Below are positions 14,963-26,400 of a stretch of 64,000 nucleotides of DNA, piece after piece. Below the pieces are notes generated by a model. The model had not been told where the DNA came from. It made no database searches and was given only the letters and a program-made list of their open reading frames with translations. Source of the DNA: Oryzias latipes (lineage: Eukaryota; Chordata; Actinopteri; Beloniformes; Adrianichthyidae); the NCBI RefSeq assembly GCF_002234675.1, contig NC_019868.2, positions 19,066,743 to 19,130,742 of the forward strand, given 5' to 3'. Numbering within the stretch: position 1 is the first letter of the stretch; every line of letters starts with the position of its first letter. Made by a program: the position numbers and the translations under genes.

Positions 14963-17900
14963 CTACTCAAAGTTGTAAAACCTCAGATTTAACTTCAGTA
15001 GAAGCTGATTCTCAAAATTGTTAGTGTCAAGCCTAGCTCTTTTGGGGCTGAAAAGCAATCCTGCAGTGCTGAAAAGCCTCTCACAGGCAGCCGATGCGGG
15101 AAGAGGTGTATTAGTCTTGATAGAGAGGCTGCAAATAGCAGGAAACGTGAGCAGAGACTCCCTGGTGTCTGAAACACAGGCCAGATATCCATCCAACTCT
15201 TTGCTGGCTTCATGTGTTGTCGGTTTCAAAGAAGCGAAAAAATCTTCATCATCAGATGAACTGTTGGCCAATTCCTTCTTGTGGTCCAAAGGCTCCAGAT
15301 GCACTCTGATGTAGTCCATGCCTACAAGCACAGTGAGCAGACACAAAGAAAAGTTTGGTTGAGGGGCTTCTGACTGGGAACAAATTTTATGGATTTTGTC
15401 ATTAACTACATTTACGTGCAGTCATCTACATCTAAAATCATGCAAATCCCTTATTTTAGCATAAAATCTAACTGCATTTCCAAACCACATATGATACATA
15501 TGAGTTTGGTTTCAAGAAACACTGAGGGATAACTACAACCTGCTGCAAGAATACTTTACATCAATATTCATATTGAGATCACAGCCAAAGATGGGATATA
15601 ACATTCCTAAAAAGTGCAAAAATAAATAAATAAAAGAATAATTTTGGTATGGCTCAAAGGTTGCCCAGATTAGAATTCGTCAAGTGTATGTTGCTTGCAT
15701 TCATTTACCTCGTTTTATGATGGTTTCATCATTTGTCCAAGAGGTCCGAAATTTAGGGAGAAGGATGGCAGCTGCTATGATCTCAGGATCTTCAAACATA
15801 TGCTTGAATCGTGTTTGGATTCCTTGTTGTAGGGCATCCACAAGTGGGTCACAGTACCTGAGAGAATGGTGGAGTCGCTGAAGTTTCAAGCTTAACTGAT
15901 GGACACTAGGCAGCAGCCACCCCAGCTGTGTATTCGTTTCCGCTTGCAAGATGTCGAGTACTTTTGCAACTGGACGCATTGTGTTGGCCCACTCTGTCAA
16001 GAACAGCATTTCTGCTGGATTAAACCTACAGGAGAAATCAGCATAATCAAAGAGTATTAAACAAAAACAACCCACATTTGTTTACATCGATAGAGGGGAA
16101 AAACACTTACATTGGAACCTCAAGAGAGGTGCATATATTCCGAAGTGCGCCTTCTCCTGCTTCTTTGCAAATTTGAAGAATTCTGTCAACAGCCATAAAA
16201 GTTGAATTCCACCGCGTTTGGTTTGGCCTTAAAAGCTGAAGCCGGCTTTCTGATTCAACAGCTTCAGCTGCTAGAGCCGATCGGCTGCTTTTATTCCATA
16301 AAGCTTGGCATTTGCCAAAGACAGATCTGTAGAGTTTCTTGTAGTGTTCATTTGAGAGAGCTTTTTGGGCATCAACGCTTGAGACTAGGTTAAGTAAGTG
16401 ACAGGCACACTTTTGATGTTTTGGTAGCTGGAATTCGAAGCCATCGTCTTGGTCCAGGACTCGTGAGGCATCTTGGAATTCCACACCATCACTTCCCTCA
16501 CCACAGCCTTCAGAATCAGTGTCATCACTTTCACACCTTCTTGCCTCAGTCTCGATATCATTGTTTTCCACACCAAAAACTCTGAAAGCCTTCATAAAGT
16601 TGGAACCACTGTCTGTGGTTGTGCAAACAACCTTGTCACGTATTTCATACTCTGAGTGGATATCATTCATGGCACTGGCCAGTACCTCAAAAGTATGAGA
16701 GCCCATTAATCTTTTGCAGGCAAGTGCAGCGGAATGTCTTTCAAGACTTCCAGGGTTGATCCAGTGAGCAGTTACACCAATGAATGACTTTCTACGTGCA
16801 GTCCAACAATCCGTTGTGGTTGCAATCCATTCAACTTCACTCATGGCAGCAGTCACTTTCTGTTTCATGATCAGAGCAGCTTCAGCTATCTTGGAGCGTA
16901 AAGTAGGCCTTGTAATGACAGAAATGCCAGGCTGCAGTGTACTAATCAGCTCTTTAAATGATGGCAGATCAACAGTGCTGAAAGGATGAAGTCCTTGAAT
17001 GATGTACCTTAATATAGCTTTGTTCACAGTGACTGGAGACACATGTTTGACTGGGAAAACTGAGTCAACTTTCAGTTGCTTACTGCTGGAAGCATGGGTG
17101 GAGGTCCCGATCTTTCTCTTCTGTGCTGTCAATTTAGAGTAGTTTTTGAGGTAATTTGGGTGCATTCTCTGTAAAAACAACAAATAAATATTTATATTGT
17201 ATGCAATAAATGTAACAATTACACATACACTCTCTGATTACAGCATTAAAGGGTTAGTTCACCCAAAAATGAAAAGATGTCATTAATGACTCACCCTCAT
17301 GTCGTTCCAAGCCCGTAACACCTCCGTTCATCTTCGGAACACAGTTTAAGATATTTTAGATTTAGTCCGAGAGCTTTCTGTCCCTCCACTGAAAATGTAT
17401 GTACGGTATACTGTCCATGTCCAGAAAGGTAATAAAAACATCAAAGTAGTCCATGTGACATCAGTGGGTTAGGTAGAATTATTTGAAGCATCGAAAATAC
17501 ATTTTGGTCCAAAAATAACAAAACCTACGACTTTATTCAGCATTGTAGCGTCACTGCGAAGTCGTGAACGCGGATTGACAACAGACCCGGAAGAGAATAC
17601 AATGCCGAATAAAGTCGTAGGTTTTGTTATTTTTGGACCAAAATGTATTCGATGCTTCAAAAAATTCTAACTAACCCACTGATGTCACATGGACTACTTT
17701 GATGTTTTTATTACCTTTCTGGACATGGACAGTATACCGTACATACATTCTCAATGGAGGCACAGAAAGCTCTCGGACTAAATCTAAAATATCTTAAACT
17801 GTGTTCTGAAGATGAACGGAGGTCTTACGGGCTTGGAACGACATGAGGGCGAGTCATTAATGACATTATTTTCATTTTTGGGTGAACTAACCCTTTAATA

Positions 17901-18626
17901 AAACTGACATTTGCAGCCAATTGCACACTTTATAATGTTAAATACTTGTTGATTTTAGAAATACAGTAGCATTTAGTGACAATCAAACATTAATTTTATT
18001 TCTGATTATATTGACAAAAACACAGGACTGTAAGGCTGACATGACAGGGTGAATTGATTTCATTACATTAGTTTTGATGGTAACACTTTTACAATAAGGT
18101 TCGTTAGTTAACTACATTAGTTAACATGAACTAATAATGAACTGCACGTATACATGTTAATTTCAACATTTACTAATACTTTATATCTTGTTAACATTAG
18201 TTAATGCACTGTGAACTAACATGAACAAACAATGAACATCTGTATTTCTATTAACTAACGTTAACAAAGATTAACAGATACAGTAACAAATGTATTGCTC
18301 ATGGTTATTTAATGTTAGTTAATACATGAACTAATCAACCTCATTGTAAAGTGTTACCGTTTTGACAATACAACATGTTTGGAAAAAAATTTCTCGCTTG
18401 GTTTTCTTGTGTTTTGCATGAATTCAAACACAATGAGAGCACGGAATGATAATGATTATTCAAAGCTGCAATAGGCGCCAAATTTCCCGTGGACCTAACG
18501 TTACCAATTACAAATGCATTTTAGCATTTTATTACGTGAGCCTTATATTGTCAATCGCATGCATTAGTGAAAATAGGCCTACTACACATATAAAAGGCGC
18601 GCCATCAACGTCAAAACATGCACACC

Positions 18627-18663
<37 letters not shown>

Positions 18664-18910
18664 ATCAGTAAAACAAAATACTTAATGTACTTACCTCAAT
18701 ATGCTTCCTTAGGTTTGATGGCGAACTTTTGAAGGCCGATATTTCTTTATTAAGCGGGAGACAGAGGACACATTTCATCTTGAATGAATCTTTATTTACA
18801 CCACTTAAAGAAAAGAATTCGCGAAGATACGGCCACGGGTGCTCTTGATCCTGTGGCTGATTTTGGACTGTGCTGCTCGCAGCTGCTGATGAATCACATA
18901 CTTCCTCCAT
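14963..18910 (-). CDS. Tol2 tpase: Tol2 transposase, four exons, intact
   Basis: Catalyses cut-and-paste movement of Tol2 by binding the element ends in the nucleus. Coding exons on the minus strand are 18910-18695, 17168-16111, 16025-15709 and 15321-14963, each bounded by AG/GT. The total is 1,950 nt, giving 649 residues, the length known for the functional enzyme. A BED-type zinc finger (CVLC … HIERMH, residues about 52-75) is split by intron 1. Candidate catalytic aspartates sit in TTTDCW (about 192) and TTTDSGSN (about 258). The hAT dimerisation motif near the C-terminus includes AACERLFSTAG. An in-frame upstream ATG at 19018 would add 36 residues (685 in all). No stop or frameshift was seen. 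Single missense changes cannot be judged without an alignment. Confidence 0.97.
17245..17899. repeat. Foldback (Angel-like) element in Tol2 intron 1
   Basis: Two arms of about 300 bases are near-perfect inverted copies around a spacer of roughly 50 bases near 17550-17600. The outer ends are ATTAAAGGGTTAGTTCACCC and its inverse at 17899. The middle of each arm includes CCTACGACTTTATTC and its inverse. Such an inverted repeat within the first intron is a known part of Tol2 and resembles the Angel MITE of fish. The arms differ at a few positions (for example AGAAT/AAATT changes near 17475 and 17665). Confidence 0.92.
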
Positions 18911-19345
18911 TTTCTTCCACTGATTGACTGTTATAATTTCCCTAATTTCCAGGTCAAGGTGCTGTGCATTGTGGTAATAGATGTGACATGACGTCACTTC
19001 CAAAGGACCAATGAACATGTCTGACCAATTTCATATAATGTGAAAACGATTTTCATAGGCAGAATAAATAACATTTAAATTAAACTGGGCATCAGCGCAA
19101 TTCAATTGGTTTGGTAATAGCAAGGGAAAATAGAATGAAGTGATCTCCAAAAAATAAGTACTTTTTGACTGTAAATAAAATTGTAAGGAGTAAAAAGTAC
19201 TTTTTTTTCTAAAAAAATGTAATTAAGTAAAAGTAAAAGTATTGATTTTTAATTGTACTCAAGTAAAGTAAAAATCCCCAAAAATAATACTTAAGTACAG
19301 TAATCAAGTAAAATTACTCAAGTACTTTACACCTCTGTCATTAAT

Positions 19346-19646
19346 TAACATCTTCATCAACAGCATGCCTCCCCCTAGTGCTGATCTGCATACAGATCAT
19401 CCCAATGGACCTTTTATAGTTTGTATGAACTTTATTGGTGGTTACATTTCACAATAAAACTACTTTTCTAAACGTAAAAAAAATTAAAAAGTTTTCAGTT
19501 CACAGTAAACCCCCACAAGCGATCGTGGATAGTTTTCTAACTCCTAGTGAGGAAAAGTGCATTCGTAAAAATAAAAAATAAAAACCTCGATCAGCCTCGG
19601 ATCGATGAAAAGTTGCGCGCTCCGAACTTTGAGAAAGTGTCCTCAC
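19346..19646. other. Interval right of Tol2
   Basis: Short interval between the right Tol2 target duplication and the candidate minus-strand exon. It becomes more GC-rich towards 19600. No gene was recognised in it. Confidence 0.4.
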
Positions 19647-19704
19647 CTGAGGCGTAAAGTATTCCAATCCAAGTCCGGCAGAAAAGCGTAAAATCCGCCT
19701 TCAT
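19647..19704 (-). CDS. Possible signal-peptide first exon (gria1-like?)
   Basis: On the minus strand an ATG at 19704 opens a short frame, MKADFTLFCRTWIGILYAS, which ends in a strong splice donor (TCAG|GTGAGG at 19647/19646), leaving one base of the next codon. The peptide is short, hydrophobic and shaped like a secretory signal. Upstream sequence (19705-19930) is GC-rich with purine runs, as in a 5' UTR. No following exon was found to the left, so if real the gene has a first intron longer than 19 kb. The pattern loosely resembles the first exon of AMPA-receptor genes. gria1 would also suit the chromosomal setting, because GRIA2 sits near NPY2R on human 4q and GRIA1 is on 5q. This is inference; the exon may be chance. 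Confidence 0.3.
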
Positions 19705-22700
19705 CTCCAGATCTCCAGTCCAGAAGCGCGGAGGGGGGGGGCTTCGGCTGGTGTTGTTGTCAAAAGCTGCGGGTAAGTGAAGAGAAGTTGATCTGAATGA
19801 AGATCCTGTCAAATTGGAGGGGAGGGGAGAAAGAGAGGGGGGGCGCTCAGGTGAAGCCCCCCAGCTGATCTGCGCAGAGGCAGAGGGTCGGGACAGAAAA
19901 AATAAAAACACCAAAGACCCCCACCTCCCCACAATTCACTCCTCTCCTATCTTGTCAAAAGGATGCATAAGGCAGTGAATGGGATTTACAATGATTTCCC
20001 TTTCCTTTGCTGTAACTGGAGCTCACGCACACCCACCCAGTTCACAAAACCAGCTGAATCAGAGGGGGGGGGCTGCAGGAGAATGTGTGCAGAGGAGGTC
20101 ACCCTACCATCCGTGACCAATCTTCTTCCTGCAGGACCTCCATCTGTCCTATCTGCATTCAAACAGAACAGCAAATAAAATGTGTGATTATAGGATCTCT
20201 TAAAAGAGAAGCCGTTTAAAAGCTCATGTTGGTTTTTTCTGCCACGGCGCCCAGAAAGATCAGCGGGGAATCCATCAGAATTTTATCCCACAAAGCCACA
20301 GCAGGAGACATTCTACAGGTAAAGGCCACAGCAAGCTGGAGGAAAAAAAGAAAAGAAAATCACAAGACTGCTTTACCTCAGAGAAAACATGGATGGCAAA
20401 ATGTTGCAGCTGCTCAGGCGACACATCAGCCCAGAGTTTGGTGTCAAACATGAAAACATCTCCTTGGCTTATGAGCACAAACTCCAGGACTTTTAAAGCC
20501 CACACTTATTCATTCAGGGGAGAGAAGTAACATCGCTTCCTTCATAACTGAACAACAAGAGATCTGCGAGGCCTGTCCAAAATCCTTTTAACCCTCTTCA
20601 CCCTCACATCCATCCTCCTCCTCGGGGGAGCGTTCAGGGTGTGAATAAAAAATCTTGTTCTGAAAACATAACAAGCCCCCGCTGCCAGCTGAGCTGCTGT
20701 CCTCCCCGTGTTGCTTTACGGAGAGGAGGCCACCTGAAAATCGAAAAGCTGTGTACACTCGAAATGAAAGGCTAAAGGGGCCGCAGAGGTCGCGTCCTTT
20801 TGGAGACGGTGTACGCTCACACGGAAAAGATGAGGCGCCAGGTGCAGCTGGTGAAGTGTCAGGCGGTGCTGGGGCTTCCAGCAGCATGCCAATTCGTGGC
20901 CCACACAGCCCCATGACTGGCCTGCAAATCAATACTGAGCTTTATCTCTGTTTGGAAATCCGGATCAACAATAACACTTGCTGCCTCGAGATCAGGTTAA
21001 CGTCCATCAGACCACAGCTGCTGATAACAGGCCAAATTATTATTTGTTGAATCAAATCCGGTTCTTCTTTTTCTTTCTGGGCCGTGGAGACCTTTCAGAA
21101 GGTTGGATTTGTAGGGAGTCCAAGGATATTAGCATGTTTTTGTGGGCACGTGTTTCTCTCCAGATCCCCTGGCAGCCCGTCCATCTCTCTGACTTGCAAG
21201 CCCATTGTTGTGATTGAATGGTTGCAATTAAAAGGTTCTCCCAGGTTTCAGCCCTGCAGCGCTCAGAGTCCGAAGAAAATAAACAGACTCGATTGCACTG
21301 ATAGCGGGGCAGATCTTCGGCCAAAGAGTTACAAAATGCCATCAGAGGTATGAGGCAGATAATGTGGGAGATCTGTGGAAACATTGGCTGATGCTGTGAG
21401 AGGATTCTGCTCTCTGCTTGGACAACAATGGCTGCTGCGCAGGACACCATGAAAACAAGGTTGGAGTTGAGGGATCCTGCCGGCTCCAGAGAAGCAACGC
21501 GGCGCCCAAGGACCCGTCCTTGAGATGCCAGCACTCCATCCGGCCCAACCTCAGGTCAGGAAGCAGCTACTATCATGGAAAGGATATGGAAGCAGGCAAG
21601 GCTCTTTCTTCTGGAGCTCACGACCACAAGTCTGTGCACGGTTCTGAGATTTGATGAGCTACTTTGAAGCAGTTATCACATTTTTTTTTAATGTTTCCAC
21701 AAAGGTTCTTAGAAGTTGTTCAAATTTTCATTCCACAAGAAAAACTTTTCTGAACCCCAAACTGGATTTCCAGCTCAAATCTGAAGACCTAATCAGATTA
21801 GGGGAACTCAATATGTTGTGGATTATCATGGTGTTGATAAAATACTGTCAACCTTTAATCATCTCTTTTCTTTGTTGGACATCAAGCGTTGTTTTGGTGG
21901 AAAATTAAGAAAAGACTTAGAGAACCACGACTTCCTGATCCCAAACCATAACATTTTTACCACCATGCCTCTAAATTGACACAAGGTTTCTCTAATTAAA
22001 ATAAATTCTAAAGCAAAAATTTTTAAATTTAAAACAACTTTACACAAACAATACGTTATTTAGAGCCTGTAGCATTAAAATATATTTTTTTATTACCTTA
22101 ACGTTTGATTGAATACCTTCCAACTGATTTATTAAAACATTTACTGTTACTGTTGACTTAATTTTAGATGTATGAGATGATTTTTTTTAATCTAAGTAGT
22201 TTTTACTGGAAGTGTGTGCTGGGCTGCATTTCCTGGTCTAGTTTAGAATCTTTGTAACCTGAGAATCTTTTCTGTTGCATTTTTAAATGCACTATTTGAG
22301 ATTGGATGCCCTATTACATTCCAGAGGAAAGGGCTCCTTTTTGCCAAGCAAACGTTGGAATCCAGGAGTTTTTATGGAGTAAAAGTTGTTTGTTCTGGAA
22401 CAAATATAAATCTCCTGTTTCTGATGTATTGGTTCAAAGGGTGTGAGATATTCTAAATTCTGAAGGTTTTTAAAGCTGATTGTTCTTGAAATGACAAACC
22501 CAACCGCCAAAAAACTGTGATAAGCAAATTGTGAGTTTACAGGAAAGGCATTGCTCATTGTGCCACCTCTTCAGTCAGGAGAGCAGGCAGCAGCATCCTG
22601 CTTTTGCATGCCCCAGAGGCCGCAGACAAGCCCACTGTCACTCTGTTTGTCTGACCTTTCACCTGGCGAGGGGAAACAGGACGCCGGTGCGCTCGTGTGT

Positions 22701-23276
22701 TTGAGAAGATAACCCGCCCGCCCGCCTTTTCTTACTGTTTCCGTGTCAGAGAAGCCTCGAGCGTTCAAAAATTCCAGTCCAGGTGCAGCGGAGTCAACAC
22801 TTCCCCCTCCGTTTGGTTTAGTTTGTATGATTATCAGACACAGACTGACCCGCTCTGTATTCTGCTTTGATGAAACTTAATAACATCCTTGATTAGCTCG
22901 AGTGGTGCCGCCTTCAAACTTCCCCCGCTTATGAACGTGCGTTGGGTTGCAGCAACAGATCGGAATCAAGCAGATCTGGTTCATAAAGTTTTTTTTTTAT
23001 TTTAATCTTCCGATTAATCGTGACAAAAATCCTCTTTGCTTGAAGAAATCACACACCGGTGGTAATATACAGCAAGTAAACGTCATTACAAATTTGGCAC
23101 AAATGATAAAATTGAAGAGTAAGGCTAACAGGAAACATTCCGAACAAGAAATGTGGACTTTGAATAAAACACAAACATTTGGTTGAAGATTTTTCAGAAT
23201 AAATCTTCATTTTAAATCCAAGTCATTTGCTGAACCTAAACAGTTCACTACAGAAGCTGTGATTTGATATCAGATT
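19705..23276. other. Intergenic, partly GC-rich
   Basis: About 3.6 kb between the candidate exon and the 3' UTR of the RING/SPRY gene. The 19.7-21.6 kb part is richer in GC and less repetitive than the surroundings and could contain conserved non-coding elements, but no open frame resembles a known protein. From 21.6 kb the sequence is AT-rich. No transposon ends were recognised. Confidence 0.45.
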
Positions 23277-23286
23277 TTTATTTATT
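23277..23286 (-). terminator. Poly(A) signals for the RING/SPRY gene
   Basis: Two overlapping AATAAA hexamers on the minus strand (TTTATTTATT on the plus strand) lie about 210 bases past the stop codon at 23494. They are the nearest good poly(A) signals. Confidence 0.5.
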
Positions 23287-23493
23287 TATACTGTTGAATT
23301 AATATTACCGCATCTAACATGAAATCTGTCATTTTCTGAGGCACTTGGGCTGATTGTGAACTGAAAGAATGACAAACAAGTGCAGCTGAAAATAAAGTGC
23401 TCTTCTGACATAAAGGCGTCTTTTAAAAGCTGAAGTGAAGCGTTCTTGGTCGGGTGTGAGGAAGCACGGCCCCTCAGTATTGACGGACTGCAG

Positions 23494-26400
23494 CTAGCCA
23501 TGCAGGGACTCAGCGGGGTGATGCAGGAGCTTTATGGGCTGCAGGCCGTGTCTCCCGTCACTGATGCACGGGCTGAAGAAGGGGAACACTTTGCCTCTCG
23601 GCCCGTTTTTGAAGGTGTAGAGCAGGCTCATGTCGTCGGCGTTGTAGAAGGACACTTTCCTCTCGTCGCAGTCTAAGTAAACGCCGAGCCTCTGCGGCGA
23701 ACAGCTGACCTGCAGCCTTGTCCACGGCTGCGTTCCGGCCCAGTACTCGCTTCGGTTGCGCAGCCGCAGGGTCCAGTAACCGTTCTCGGGGCTCAGCTTG
23801 ACCCGGGCGCGCCTGTCCACCGCCTCCGACGCCACGCCCAGGTCCCACTTAGCGCTGGAGCCCACCTCCACCTCCCAATAGTGTCGTCCTGAGTGGAAGC
23901 TCTGCGCAGCCAGAACGTTGACACACTGGAGGAAGCGCTTGCTGTGACAGGCGTGCTGGGTCATGAAGTCACACTCAACCGCTGCCGTTTTGTCTCTGGA
24001 GACGTGAATACTTGGGTGCGCAGTGTCCACATCGAACGTCAAAGGAGACAAACCTTTGGAGAAAGAATTAAAAAAAACATCAGTCTGTATTTTCTATAAT
24101 TAAAGCACATTGTAAATTGAATTCTGGGAAAAGGCTCGTCATCCTGAACCTGCTAAGACACATTCTTACGACCCTCCAGACATTTCTGCATAATTAGTCG
24201 GTATTCCAGCAGAATGAGTTTTGGTCTCACATCAGGCCTGAAGTTACCTGGCCTCAGAGACTTGAACATCCGTCTCCACGTCATGTACTGCAGCGGAGCC
24301 AAGTATCTGTTGCTGAATGCATCGACATCAAAATGATGGACCCGGTCCACATGGGAAAAGGGTCTGTCAAGGGAAAAAAGAGATCTATTGACCAAAACAC
24401 AATGGAAGCAACACTTATAAACATGATGTTAGAACATTATAACATTACGTTACCATATAAAAGAGCAAATCAATTACTGGACATATATTATCTCTTTGAT
24501 TTGACAAAATAAGAATTTTTAGGGTCAGTAATAATCAAAATGGTTGTAAATAATGAAACATTATTTATTCTACCTTCTTTTTTTTTATCACCATTTCTTT
24601 TGATTTTAAGAAAATATTAAGCTCTGCTCATAGAGCTCTGGTCTTTTTTTCTTGTTTGTTTTTTTACTTAAAATGTCTGCGTATGTTTTATTTAGTTCAC
24701 CTGCTAAGCAGCTTGTATTATTTCTCTAGTTTTATATTGTTCTAACATTGTGAAGCACTTTGTGAGTCGCTCTCTGAAAAAGAGCTATAGAAATAAAGAT
24801 TTACATACTCAATTGTGATACACCTTGGAATAAATCCTTAAAAACATTGTCCATACCTTCACTTTTTACACTCGTCTTTCCTTTGTTTTTGGATTAATAC
24901 ATTTTTATTTTGTCTCTACACTTTTGATCTTAGTAATAAAACACAAAAAACATAGATTGTGAATTTCTGAAGTACCAAAAAAAAGACATTTACTATTTGG
25001 AATTGAGTCTTTAGAAATGTTTCAGTTTTGGAATTAGTGTAATGAAAAATATCTTTAAAAAGGAAGTAGGGGTTGTTCTAAAAAGATTTTTTTTGTTTTT
25101 TGTTAGCCTGTAAAGCACTTTGCGTTACTGTTGTGTAAAAAAGTGCCTTGTAAAATTGCCAATAAAAACAATTTTAAAGATATATTTTTAGAAGACATTT
25201 TAAAGTAGTAAAAAAAAAAAACTTAAAAAGGCCCTGGACCACATTACCCAATAGCGGTCTGTTTATTGTAGAGATGATTTTAAAATGATTTTGTTTTGCT
25301 TTGACCTCTTCTTCCTGTGCTTCAGACCAGCTTTTCCTGGAGGGACTGAAGTCCAGGAAGCAGCTCAAATGAGAGCCAGCTTTTTTTTTCAACAGCTGCA
25401 CCAAAACTGGAACAACTTTTCCCACTAAACGATAGAAGAGCATCTTCACTGCCTCATGACTAGGGATGGGTATCGTTAAGGTTTTAACGGTACTACTACT
25501 CTTATCGATACTGCATATCGATAAGGTATTTTAACGGTACTCTTATCGATACTTTTTGAGGACAAAAAATAAATAACAAATTAAGAACATAAAGTGTTTT
25601 ATTTCCTCATTATGCAACACTTTTTTTAACAAAAAATGTTACTTTATACATGAGAATGTTCCAGACAGGATATTCATTTAAATTATTTAATCTAATTATT
25701 TGTATTCTTTATGAGAGTGATGTTTCCTTTAATCTTTTGTCCATTTTCCACAACCTTGAATAGACTTTTCTGTCTGTCAAACACCTGAGTTAGGATTGAG
25801 TGAGATGATGGAAACAAATTCACTTTGATGCAGCCTCCTTTCTATTTATTTATTTTTGTTTAAATCCAGTAAACCCAAAAAATTATATTAATTTTACGGA
25901 TGACAACTATCATTAGTCATTAATTATCATTAAGTATTAGGAAGCAGCTGATAGTTTGTCACGGGTCTGGAATCATAAGCAGTGAATCTAAGCCCCGCCT
26001 CTCTACCTGTTTGTTTTGTGTAGAACACGCCGCTACAGCGTGTTCTACACAAACAGCGCAACATGCGGTCATCGTAGTAGCAAGGTGACAGCATGGGCTC
26101 CTTGATGCCAACTTCATTAATTTTACGCAAAACGGGTGTTCTTAGTCTAGGGCGCTCACGTGTCGCCACTAACTGTGTGTGCGCTGCCTTGTCTTGTGTG
26201 TGTGCGAGCGCGGCGCGTGCCGTCTGAACAACAGCCCCGCCCCCCGTGCACACAAATAGACAGGGCTCTCCGCTTCAACGAGAATACCGAAATTAACATC
26301 ATCATTAATTAACGGAAAATTGACTGACTTGGTGAGTGAAATATGGCAGAAAATGCTTGTGGGACACAAATAATTAAAAAAAAGAAGTAACTTCTCCAGT

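Larger units (their letters stand above)
14643..19345 (-). mobile_element. Tol2: Full-length Tol2 transposon (hAT superfamily)
   Basis: The element occupies 14651-19337 (4,687 bp). It starts CAGAGGTGTAAAAAGTACTC and ends …AGTACTTTACACCTCTG, and is flanked by perfect 8-bp duplications TCATTAAT at 14643-14650 and 19338-19345. Subterminal regions are packed with short AAGTAAAAGT-type repeats, as in Tol2. The transposase gene reads from right to left, so the conventional left end of Tol2 is at 19337. All four exons are open and all splice sites are present, so by sequence this is an autonomous copy. The small excess over the family length that I recall (about 4,682 bp) could lie in simple repeats such as the A run at about 18627-18661. 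Natural Tol2 is known from medaka, where copies are few and nearly identical. Confidence 0.97.

Noticed and set aside
17469-17660. 63-residue frame in the Tol2 foldback
   Set aside because: It is a product of the palindrome: the same peptide pattern recurs from the inverted arm.
20588-21534. Several 80-160-residue frames on both strands
   Set aside because: GC-rich stretch with frames on both strands and no protein resemblance. More likely non-coding.
23558-23848. 96-residue minus-strand frame over the SPRY exon
   Set aside because: Shadow of the PRY-SPRY coding frame in a GC-rich exon.
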